Source: Toxoplasma gondii ME49 (lineage: Eukaryota > Apicomplexa > Conoidasida > Eucoccidiorida > Sarcocystidae). Taken from it: DNA of 64,000 nucleotides. Below the pieces are notes generated by a model. That model was given only the letters and a program-made list of their open reading frames with translations, was not told where the DNA came from and ran no database searches. Numbering within the stretch: the first letter of the stretch is position 1; each line of letters opens with the position of its first letter. Below, one piece after another: positions 48,406-59,860 of the stretch. The DNA lies in assembly GCF_000006565.2 (NCBI RefSeq), contig NC_031479.1:4490289-4554288 (forward strand), written 5' to 3'. Position numbers and translations under genes: made by a program.

Positions 48406-48916
48406 GCCCATAGAGACAGAGTGAAAATTCGTGGACCGCTGTCCACCCTGCTTGGACGGCATGTAGACAACAAGACTGTAGATCGTTCCAAGAACATCTT
48501 CCACAGTGTACCTTTGCATTTACTCAAAGCTGAAGTACAGTTTTCAGGCAAGTAACGAAAAAGCTATGTACACGTGACATACTGTGACTAAAGAATCCCT
48601 GGACAGCTTCCCTTAGGGTAGTCAATTAGTTTCACAGGGTCTGTGGTAGCGGAGATTTCCTTCTAGCTTTCCCCTCGCTTTCGTATGGCATAAAAGAGAA
48701 GCCGTCAATCCAGTGACGAGGGGTTCCCTGTGCCGTCAGCGTAGATCAGCAATCGCAGACGGCAACGCGGTCATACATCTCATCGGCTGTCTGGGAGCGT
48801 CGTCCCAGTTCGACTGTATCAATAATACGAAAAATGAACACAACTCTTTTCGGCGTGTGCGAGCAAAAAAAATCCCCATTTTCGGTTCTGCTGTTGAATT
48901 GCAACCTGCTTTCCAT
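48406..48916. repeat. Left copy of a 511-bp direct duplication flanking the assembly gap
   Basis: Matches 48940-49450 base for base at a constant offset of 534, as far as I could read. The left copy ends three bases before the run of N. Best explained as an overlap between contig ends that was not merged. Confidence 0.93.
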
Positions 48917-48919
48917 GTG

Positions 48920-48939
48920 NNNNNNNNNNNNNNNNNNNN
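48920..48939. other. Scaffold gap, 20 N
   Basis: Run of exactly 20 N, a fixed-size placeholder between contigs. Frames crossing it contain unknown residues and are not real genes. Confidence 0.99.
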
Positions 48940-49450
48940 GCCCATAGAGACAGAGTGAAAATTCGTGGACCGCTGTCCACCCTGCTTGGACGGCATGTAG
49001 ACAACAAGACTGTAGATCGTTCCAAGAACATCTTCCACAGTGTACCTTTGCATTTACTCAAAGCTGAAGTACAGTTTTCAGGCAAGTAACGAAAAAGCTA
49101 TGTACACGTGACATACTGTGACTAAAGAATCCCTGGACAGCTTCCCTTAGGGTAGTCAATTAGTTTCACAGGGTCTGTGGTAGCGGAGATTTCCTTCTAG
49201 CTTTCCCCTCGCTTTCGTATGGCATAAAAGAGAAGCCGTCAATCCAGTGACGAGGGGTTCCCTGTGCCGTCAGCGTAGATCAGCAATCGCAGACGGCAAC
49301 GCGGTCATACATCTCATCGGCTGTCTGGGAGCGTCGTCCCAGTTCGACTGTATCAATAATACGAAAAATGAACACAACTCTTTTCGGCGTGTGCGAGCAA
49401 AAAAAATCCCCATTTTCGGTTCTGCTGTTGAATTGCAACCTGCTTTCCAT
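48940..49450. repeat. Right copy of the 511-bp direct duplication flanking the gap
   Basis: Begins with the first base after the N run and repeats 48406-48916. Beyond 49450 the sequence continues differently from the three last bases of the left contig. Confidence 0.93.
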
Positions 49451-52400
49451 TGTTGTTCTTGTCCGTCATGTTCTATGATCCGAGTATGGTGTAAATTTCG
49501 TGATTTCGGAAGCTCTTTCTCTGCCATAAATTCTACACTCCTCTGCAAGTATCAAAGACACGCGGCGCATGTACTGAAGAGAACATGTCGGTGATATATG
49601 CCCAGTTCCTCGGGTTCATCACACTCCAATTCTCCAACTCATTCCTTTGTTATGCGGTCGGATTAAACCCTTGTGGACTCCCTTTAGGTATTCCTCAAGC
49701 GAGTCTGGTGGATTTTGTATTCTCATCTACATTCTGCTCTTCTTTGGGTGCGGTCCTTTACCATGTTTGTTCCAGTTTCAGACGTTTCTTCATTATAAAA
49801 ATGTTTCCTCCCGAAGTTGCAGCTCTATGAATTTCTTTTCGCCTGCTGGTGTCGGCGGATGACCGCTGCTGCAGCCTTGCTTCTGCTGTTGCACTCAAGC
49901 AAGGCTCTCGAAGACGAACTTCCCCTATGCTTTCCTCTTGTATCCTAAGCGTCTTAGAAAGCGAGTGGCACCTCGGCAGACGTGCGAAAAGTTAGTGTTT
50001 TTTAATTACTCTCTCGGCTGACGAGACCGGGGATGTCTCGGCGAACGCCGGGGTTCGTTACCAAATGTCCATTCAATAACACTGTTCAACCCGGGACTTA
50101 TGTTGCAACAGCAAAGGTGGAATTCGTGCCGCATGAAGGGACGCCCAGCTGAAAATGAAACACCATCGAACACACGGCGTGGTCTACCGTCTTATCAATC
50201 AGGAAAAGAGGGAGGTCTCATGGGAGCAGAGCAATCGACAGACTGTAAGGATTCTTCCCGGGAAACGGATTGGCGGTGAAGGTCTATGCTTCTTAAGAAA
50301 GCAGTTTCATTTGTCGATGACTACGACGCCGGTAGGTTCTGACTGGAAACTCTACCAACGGCATCGAAAATTCAAGTCGGGTTGACAACAATGGCTTCCC
50401 ACTGGGGAATCTATTCCGGTTCACACTGCTTGACACCAAAATCTGCCTCTGTTTCCGTAGCGCGCTGCCTGTGTAAGGTAGGAATCGAAGCACGAGCAGT
50501 TAAAGTGTTGAGGGTGGAAATACCGTTCAGATTCTTCGGTCACCACCCATGAGACTCCTTGGTTGAAAAACGTCCGATTCTCCCGCCGAAAAGATTCCTG
50601 ACAGACTGTAAACTGCTCTGCAGCTGACGCTGGCGCCACCCCTTCAGAGTTGCTTATCTGCCTGCCATTCTAATGACAAAAAGACAATCAGGTTAATCCT
50701 AGATTTTTGACCATAGTGCACTCAGTTCTGCTGAACCTTTAAAATCGCCTGGATATTTCTCAGGTTGTATCATCCGCGCTTAAGACGTGACATTTTCAGG
50801 GACACCCTCCGCAGCCGATTCCGTTTCCTTATCAATAACTGCTGACGAAGTGTCATGTTCGGGTCTGCAGAGCTCGAAACTCAGACCGGAGTCCAAGACT
50901 AATAAATGATGAAACAAAAACTAGCAAACGATCGGTTCTGCTGTCAGACATGCTTTGCGAGCAGGAGCTTGGAAATCTAAAGCCTACGACAACACCTGTG
51001 TCAGTCAAAGGTACCTACATTCACCGTGGAGGCGATTTGACAAACCGACCACTGCATTTTCAGTGAGATCTTGACAAAAGCTGAACCTTCTACATACAGT
51101 TAGTTATAGTTCATTCTGAACAGGAATATATCAAATAGATTCCCGCCGTTTTTGACCGTGATGTCAGAAGTATCTGTCGTTTCACGTTGAAGTGTGAGTT
51201 GCCCCTCCACATGACCGTAACATATTTTGCCCTCGTGCCTCAGTGGTCTCTTCTGCGCCCTAGCGCCATGCATTACAAGTTTTCCAGAAACAGACAGGTC
51301 AACGGCACTCTCTTTCTCGGATTCTACTTTTTTACTTATAGAAACCATTCGCTGTCAAGCCGGGGAAGATTATTTACGTACCTTTTTTCAGTCAGTCTAA
51401 CTTGGCGTTTGAAAGGGCTCAAACACAGAGTCGCGTCGGATCGAGTCCTTCAAACCAAGGAGCGGGAGTGCTGAGCATCTGCGGTATTCATGCGTGTTTA
51501 TCATCTCGGATTTCCTGTGTTGGAATGTTCCTCGTTCCCATTGCGTAGCGCAAATTCAAGAGTTTCTTAAGAAAATGGCGATAACATCTGCGCGCGACCC
51601 CCTTGATTCTCTCAAGGTCCTAGAGGACCCTCGGCAGCAGCATGCAAGACACAACCACTCGCGTGGCGAACTGCATCGCAGACCTTTTTCTTCACAGATG
51701 CAAGGTGAGCATCTCTCCACAGGCTAACGACTTCTTTCGTTATTCATTGAGAAAAGAAATACTCTGCCATGTATCTGTGAAAAGAATGCCACCTATCAAG
51801 TGATGGTACGCGTCCACGCTGTCATCTGTCGATGCTGGGCGCAACATCGCCTGCAATATTGGAACATTTCTTCCCATTGTCGAAAAAGAAGTGTTTTCTT
51901 AAAGGTCATGTTTAAATAAAACATCAAAGAAGAAAGTCAGTTTCTCGAATTGCCGCTTTCTTGCTGTTTATCTGCATAGAAGGCGCAGGGGTGTCACGGC
52001 TGGTTTGCCGGTACCGTTTTGCCACAAAGTTGTGGTGTGCCGAGCAATCGCTGTGTCTCACGCGGCATCTACATGCATTCTTCTTCACTTTTCACTTTCC
52101 GCTCCTTTTGCCTCGTGCTCAAGACTGAAAACTGCGAAACCGATTCTAAATTTATCAGGCGTTGGCGTCAGAGTCCTCCTGGGAAGTTTGCCATCTGTGC
52201 GGCCCTCTGTTCTCTAAATCGATGGCATCGTTTTGCCGCATACGCAGTTTGCCACTACTTTCCTAAGATCCTAGGAAGTCGAAGCATATGAAATCCACCC
52301 TTCCTCTCCTTGTTGAGGGTCAGGAACGACGAAATTGACCTGCCCGTTTAAACAAAACTCGTGTCTCTTCCTGGCGACAACTCTGGGGGCGCCTGAGCCT

Positions 52401-53165
52401 GTGTAAAACGTCCAGAATCTTAAAACAGTTGTCTGTTTGTGGCTTGTTTTCCGTGGATAAAGCACCGAACCCCAACGGTGGCATTTCATTAAAGAACGGT
52501 GACAGTGCTTTTCTTGGTTGCTCCCTCTGTGTAAAAGCCGAGCCGTTTCTGACAGAATTTGCCAAGAAATTTGAAAACGCGTGTGGGTCTGGTCTTTGCT
52601 TGAAGCAAAGCCACAAAACTGCCTCCACGGCATTTTCCTCTCCTTTATCTCCTGTGATTCTCTTTCAGAACCACGAGGAAGAATTCTCGAATGTCGGCGT
52701 CGGGTGAAGTCTCGACAGACGACACGATTTCTGGCTTGGCTCTGTAAAACTGTCATTAACGTCTTTATCTTCTGTGCGGAAGTATAAGATTCCTTTGTTC
52801 GGATTATCGTTCGATTTCTACGAAGAAGGGCGACGTACCTGCGACAGATCTATACACGACGACTTTTCCAGAGGAAGAAAAATTATTTCTTTTTCCCGTT
52901 ACAAACACCGCACATCGACGGTGGACTCTGTGCCTCTCCACAGACAGTCAGTTTACTTCTTTCTCCTCATGCACTCTCTGCCTCTGAGCCGCGGTTTCTT
53001 CTATTTTCCTCCTTTTGTTTCTTCGTTCCGCTGCGTCGACTGCGTGCTCTCCATCTCTTCCTTACTTGGCATCGCCAGGCGGCTCTGCGTCTCACCCCGT
53101 GGACCTTGTGTGTCTCTGAGCCTCTTCTTTTTTCCGTGTGAGGGGGTTCGGACCCGCAGGAAAAC

Positions 53166-55515
53166 ATGGAAAAAGGAAGTTTTCTGCGCCTTGCGGGCGA
53201 CTTGATTGGCAAATCCTACGCGGACGTTGCAGACGAGGTCAGTCTCTCTTTGTTCCGCGTTTTAAGCGGCATTGCCATGTTTGCTTCCTTTGTCAGGTTC
53301 TTCTCGCCTCAATCCCTTCGTCATTAAATGAAGACGACGGAGGCAACTGGGCTAAACGCTGAAACTTCAGTCCGAGAGACTGCCAGTTCATTAGTGTCCT
53401 CCTTTTTCTTGTTCGATGCGCGGCGCCTTCAGTCCGGAGAGTCTTAGGTTTTCCAGCTTTTTTTCTTGACCCTGTCTAAAATTCCACTCCCCTGCACAGA
53501 CTTTGTTTTCTCCTCTCCGTCGTCACGGAATGCCGCTCTCCTCTCACGCAACAGAGACCTGTGCGTTTCCGTGTAGTATGCTGTGTACGCTTTCTCCTGC
53601 GCTATCTGCTTAGAGACAGTCGAAGAAGACTGGCTGTCCGGAACACTTCCTCTCCAACAAGGGTGACAGGCTCGCGAGAGTTGATATTCTCGACTTGCGG
53701 AGACCCTCCACAAGCATAGTGTCTAACAGCCAAAGTTTACGTTGTTCATCCAAAATGCGTTGGACTCGAGGATCCGTGAAGCTGCGAGCGTACTCACCTT
53801 TCCGCGTAACTGTGCCCCTCTATGCCTGCGCTCATGCAGAGGGCAGAAGGTGCGTCTCTCTTTGTTTGTCCTCGTTTTTCTGTTTTCTCTCGGATTTCTG
53901 ATATCCTTTCTGGACGTCGTTGCTGCCTACAGGCGCGGCACACCCGCTCTCATCAGTTTCGCAGGTAGGCGAACTTGGGGAGAACGGGGAGAGAGGTTCG
54001 ACCTCGTGATCACATTGATTCTCACTTTGACGGAACGGCGACCTACGATAACGAAACGTCTAAAACCCAACCTTTTTCCCTACCTCTGTGTGACAACAAG
54101 AACGTTATGCACGTCAATGTTGAGCTTGTGGTGCTCAGCTGCACCCGCAGGAAAAATCGGAAAAAGAAGAGTTGGAAGGGGAACTGCAACTGCTTCTCGT
54201 CCGACTTGCGTCTGCATCCCCCATGTCTCCGTCCCGATACACAGACAATCGCACAGACAGTCACATGCAGTGAAGCATGCAGTCGCTGTCTTGTTGACTG
54301 CCATGACTCTGGAGACCTGCGTCCACACGATGGCAGAGAACGTAGACGCTTTGAATCGTTTGTCGTCTGTGTCTGTGTCGCGTTTTCTGAGACTTCTTGA
54401 GCAGCGACGCCTTCCAGAAGAGCCTTGGGATGACCTAGCGGTGACTCTATTTCTGGAGGAGCTGGCGAACGCAGATAGGTACGCCCACGATGCCGTTAAC
54501 TTGCCGTTTCTCTGGACGCATTCTTCTTCCCTCCACAGGGCTTCTGAGATGTGTAATCCGTCGGTGTTCAAGGTTCAACGGGTTGTACCAGCACGGCACT
54601 TTTTCAGTATTTCAAGTTCTCCACCTACTTTTGTCAAAAGCAACCCAGGACACAGTTTAGGATTCCAGCTGTGAGACAGAGAACCGACTGCTGCGCCACT
54701 GCTGCACACCGCCTCTCCCGCCACGAACAGAGGAACGGCATGATTTCCTCACTTCCTCTGTGCCATAAATCCTCCGTGGTCGCCTCCGATTTTCGTCCTT
54801 GGGAATCGGTGTTCTTTGTTTCCTGTAGTGGGGGTGCATGCGCGATTTCGTATATCGACAAACAATGGCAGAGCTTGCAGAGTCGTATACCACGAAAATG
54901 AGACCTTGCACAGTCGTAGGTCGATAAGAGGTGGAGAACACCACACAGTGTATAGTCCGTCGAGGCCGGCTGCGAGGTGCTCCAGTCAGCGACGAACTTC
55001 TGGCCGCTTTTTCGGTGATCTGTTCGATTCTTGTCTCTTTTGAGCTTCGCTCCACTTCTCAGATGCAGCGCCGTTGTGTCCAGCCCAGGGTCCGTCGACA
55101 GAGATAACCGCTTGACAGTCATCGATTGACAAGGGAAGGTCGCTACTTTGTTTCTGTCGTATCTGACTCGTAGCGCGTGCGTGGTGAGTTTCCATTGCGG
55201 TTCGTATTCTTCGAAACGCAGTTCGCGTTCCGGTTTCTCTCTCCTGCAAATGTCTCAGCAACAACCACCTTGGAAACGTCGGAGTCGGGGAACGCGAAGG
55301 CCGTATCTTCAGCGGCCTCGTGGCTCGGAGAAACTTCCACTTTTCTCATGGCATTGGCAGGTGCAGCAGAAAGGATCATATTGGACTTTCTATCGGAAGA
55401 ATTCCTTGATAAATTCGCGACGCACAAGCGCCTCTGTTTTCCCGCTGCCCGACCCGTTTTCTCAGTTCACACGTTCTTGCGTTGTGCCAGTGGAGTCCAA
55501 GGTCGTGTCTTTGTG

Positions 55516-55555
<40 letters not shown>

Positions 55556-56892
55556 GTATATACGTATATGTATACATGTTTGTGTATATGTTTATATATA
55601 TACATATATACATATATATGGGTGTATATATGTGTGCCTCTATTTTCATTGGTTTCTGTTTAGTTGTACGTCTGTAGCAAGCCATATTTTTATTTCTACG
55701 TGTGCACATGTTGATTTGTGGTTTCGTCGTTGGTGGTTCCATTTGCGCTCCCGCTTTGACTGTGTCTTCACAAGCATATGTAGTGCTCATGCGTTTGTCT
55801 CCGTCGCTTGGTGTCGTTGTGGGCCTGTAAGAAAGACTTGGATGCATGCTCATGCATGTTTCGACTGGTTGTTTTCTCCACGAATTTCAAGGTCAGGAGA
55901 CATCGCCGCTTTGCAGCCGAAGGCGGCGGGGTCCTCGCTGCTCTTTGCGCTCACGAGGCGGCTCGTCCTTGATGCCATTCACATTTGCGGAATCCAGGTA
56001 CTTGCTGGGTCAGGAAACGTCGAAGGGATCCGACAGTTCGTCACTCACATATGCTGCGGACTGTGGGCTTCCGGTGTGCGTATGGTGCTTGTATCGCGTT
56101 CTTGTTCCGACAGACGCATGTCCACTCTTCGTTTCGTATCCCTGTCCTTTTCTTGGAGAGACTGAAGAGACCCTGAGCACAGAAGGCCGCGTGTCAGTGC
56201 CCAGAAGCGTCTTTCTGCCTTCGCCCATCCACCCTGAAAGAAGAAAACTCCTTCTGTCGCTCGCCGTCCTCCTTAGACAACAAAGACGTTTCCCTGCTTG
56301 CAGGTCGAGACTAAAGTCTCTCAGATTCCTCCCTCTCTGCTCGGTAGATGTCTCGTTTCTCCTTGTCACCACCTCGAAACGCTTGAACTCCCGGTCCGTA
56401 TGGAGCGCCTGTTACGCGTGCGTTTTCGTCAGACGAAGAAGCGAAGGGAGGAAGTCAAAATGTTTCCGGAACTTGAACACAACTCACGAGCAGATACCTC
56501 CAGCGAGACACCACAAATGCAGAAACTTGTAGCTTGCTGGCAAACAGTTGGGAGTCAAGCAACTCATTCCCTTCACTTCCCTGCGGTGTGTGGTGTGTGT
56601 TCTCCAGGCGGCGCGGGCGGCACTCCCTGTTCCTTTTGCCACTGGACTCTCCCTCACTTTGTGTTTTTCAGCTCTTCGGACTGTTCGTCCGCCTTCCGCT
56701 CGGTTTATCATTTTCTCTCGCATTGATCAAAAGGCGTGCCTCAAGTCCATCTACTCTGCAGGTGAAAAGCCAGCATCCGAACGTCTCTGCCAACAGAAAA
56801 GCCGCTCTAGAGGTTGACCCCATTCTCGTATGCATACATAGATATGTGTACGTGCGTAAATGAACAAATATAGCTATGGATATGTATATATT

Positions 56893-56923
<31 letters not shown>

Positions 56924-59003
56924 ATATAGACAGAGATATGTGTATTTTTATTTGCGTGTAGAACGTGTTGTCCACCCGTGGATGGTATTTCTAGAGATTT
57001 GCGTCAATGTCGTTCCGCCCGTCTGCAGATGCGCGAACGTTGAGTGAAATATGTTCGGGCGCAGTCCGGTTTGTGTCTGTCCCTACTTCAGGTTTTCAAG
57101 CCGAAGTGGTTGATATGGTTCGAGCGCCTGGCGGCTTCGCGCTTCAGACGGATCTCGATGCGATCGAAGGTGGATTTTTACGTGACTGAATAGAATAAGA
57201 ATTCCAAGTGAAACTGTTTTGAGGCACTTTTTTCGAACCGTCGTTTTGTTTAAATTGTAAAAGAACTCTATAGAACGAAATAACTCCAAAAATATACTAA
57301 TGTAACACATCATCGTCAAAACGAGTTTATCGTGATTTTTTCTAAGGAACTGGTATTTCGGATCTAGCTCGGTCAAAGGCGCGGTTTTGTTTCTGTTTTT
57401 CTTGGCTCACGTCGAAAGGCATTCGTTCTCGTGGTTATCGAATCCACATCAAGGGGACGCTGCATTCGTAGACCAGGTTGTTGGGCGTCGATGGTTGTCC
57501 GAGCCAGATCTGGAGCAACTTTGGATTTCTACGTTTACTGCATTTTAGCAGCGAATACACCACATGCGCAATGGGTCACTTGTGGCTTGTGCGCTTCTCC
57601 CCTCGTTAGTTTGGTGGAGAAAACAGTCGCGTTCGACGCCCTTCTGAACCTAAACGGGTGTTTCTACCTTTTGTCTATCGCGCATGCTGCTGAGCGTGGA
57701 GGCAGTCTAAGACGCGTGGAAGGAGAACTAGTGTTTTGTGCCTCAGTCTACTCTGGGGAATTTCCCGAGCTCAGCTCGAGTAAAAAGAGTCCTTTTGTCA
57801 CGTGAGCAGCTCGCTTACTTCCGTGGTTTTCGTCTCACTTTGTCCTGTATCCTCACTTCTTTCATTCGCCGGGGAATAGGTTTCACCGCCTCTGTGCATG
57901 CAGCTTGACTGCACCACGGATGCGACGACCTTTATTGCCACGATCCACCTCGATTTCCTGCTTCTTGTCTCTTCTTTGTCGCCGTGCTCTTTGCTCTCTC
58001 CCCGGCGAGACGCTGCATCCAACTGCCTGTCGTTTTTCGGTATTGTTTCTTCTGTGCAGATGCCATCGACAGGCTGAAGGCCGACACCGTGCTTTGTGTG
58101 TTGAGCACTACGTCGACCTTTGCTCCTCGGGAGCCTGACCGAGTCGACGCTATCGCGCGCGTAAGATGCATGCGACGAGTGTAGCATGTGGGCTTTGCTT
58201 TTCGATAGACAGAAGGACATCCGTAGGTCACTGTCACCACTGGTAATAAAGTAGGAGGCCAAGTCTCCTCAGGCGAAAAGAGAGACGCGCTGTGCCGACC
58301 AGTCTGGCGAACGATGCCTGTGGCTGTGAAGAGAGACCGGTTAGACACAGAAAACACTGTGTCTCACGAAAACGAGAAGCGGATGGTAGATCCGCGGTTC
58401 GAAACAGGGATATGCCATCCTGAACTGGACTGAAGCAGTTTGACGAAACGAAGCTGGCGGGGGAAAAACAGAGACGCTTACGCAAACGGACGAGCATCCA
58501 GTAGGATGTTGTCGCTGCGCTCTAGAGGAAAAACAACATCACGATTGTAAATCGCTCGGTACAGGATGTAGCGTAGAAGTCCCATCAGCGAGTTAACTGC
58601 TAGGGTACCTTTGTGTATTCGAGTGAACGCATGCAGTTCTGAGTCGCACCTCATTTCTACTGGTTCCACTGCCATGCGGATGCGTGAGCTTCTGGGGTGC
58701 TCCAGTCACTACAAACCTCCTCCAGGACTATTTTGGTACTCTCCTGTGTCACGAATACTAAATCTCTAACATGTGATTGGAAGAGATCGCTGCTTGCTGT
58801 CGCGGGAGAAAATCAGGCGTCGTCTTAACGTCGGTGAACATCCGATAAAGAGTCTTCCACCTGTGTGATTTTCCTACATCAAGAGATGCACAGGCAGAGA
58901 GGTGTCTGTATTTCTTCTCGTGTATGTGTGCTGTTCTTCAGGTATGCGGTTACAAAGATATCCATAATATATATATATATATATGTATATGCATTTGCAC
59001 ATT

Positions 59004-59049
<46 letters not shown>

Positions 59050-59060
59050 TCTATCGATCA

Positions 59061-59092
<32 letters not shown>

Positions 59093-59648
59093 TTGAATGC
59101 ATATATCGATGTATATACATTTACACTAATATAGACAAGTATATGCATATATTTGTGAATATATGTATTCATGCGTAGCGGTGAACATGAAGCATGGTTT
59201 TCTGTTTCCTTTTTCTGTTGTTCGCGCGTGGGCAGATGATGAACATGACGCTTTTTGTCAAAGGCAGCGGAAGAGCAACCGCGTTTGTCCTAAACCCACC
59301 AGGGGGCTCTCGCCGTGTTGCGTTGTCTGCTTTTCTTGTTTCATCCCCTGCTCCATCCGTTTTCTGTTGTTGACCCATTGCCTTCGCCGATCGTGTCGCT
59401 TGAGCTTGTTCTTCCTCGTCTTCAGCTCTGCAAGGCAAGGGGAGTGGCGCATGTGATCAACAACGCATACGGCCTGCAATGCACCAAGTGCTGTCACCTC
59501 GTTGACCAGGTCTGCGTGGAAAAAGAGGGTGCCTGGTCTAAGCTTTTGCGAGACGTTCAAGCTGCGCAAACTCCCAACTCGAACCTCGCACCGAATTCGC
59601 GAAACTACCTCAATAGTCCGCTACAGCGACTTGTTCTGATGCAGTCAC

Positions 59649-59693
<45 letters not shown>

Positions 59694-59821
59694 TCACAGA
59701 CGTACATGCATATATGTGTCATTATGTTCCTGTAGATGTAGTTGCCTTTGCTTGGATGGTGTGTACGTGCATGCTGATCTTCGGACGTTCAGCAATAGAT
59801 ACGTAAACACCCACTTATAAG

Positions 59822-59860
<39 letters not shown>

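Larger units (their letters stand above)
46027..53165. other. Divergent spacer between RASP2 and SepSecS, containing a scaffold gap
   Basis: About 7.1 kb (about 6.6 kb after removing the artefactual duplication) upstream of both genes. It should hold both promoters and any 5' UTR introns. Microsatellites, common elsewhere in the window, are almost absent, and no open frame has a recognised domain. A 127-codon frame at 48519-48136 (-) is the longest clean one but lacks support. A short poly(A) run lies near 47097-47109. Confidence 0.5.

Noticed and set aside
48136..48519. 127-codon open frame on the minus strand starting at an ATG, with a donor-like GTACCT inside
   Set aside because: No recognised domain, no partner exons, and its first part is repeated across the scaffold gap, so it is likely a chance frame.
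48713..49085. Open frames crossing the N run
   Set aside because: They contain unknown residues and join two copies of the same sequence; artefacts of the gap.
58385..58410. tRNA B-box-like ggttcgaaac
   Set aside because: No matching A box or cloverleaf could be drawn around it.
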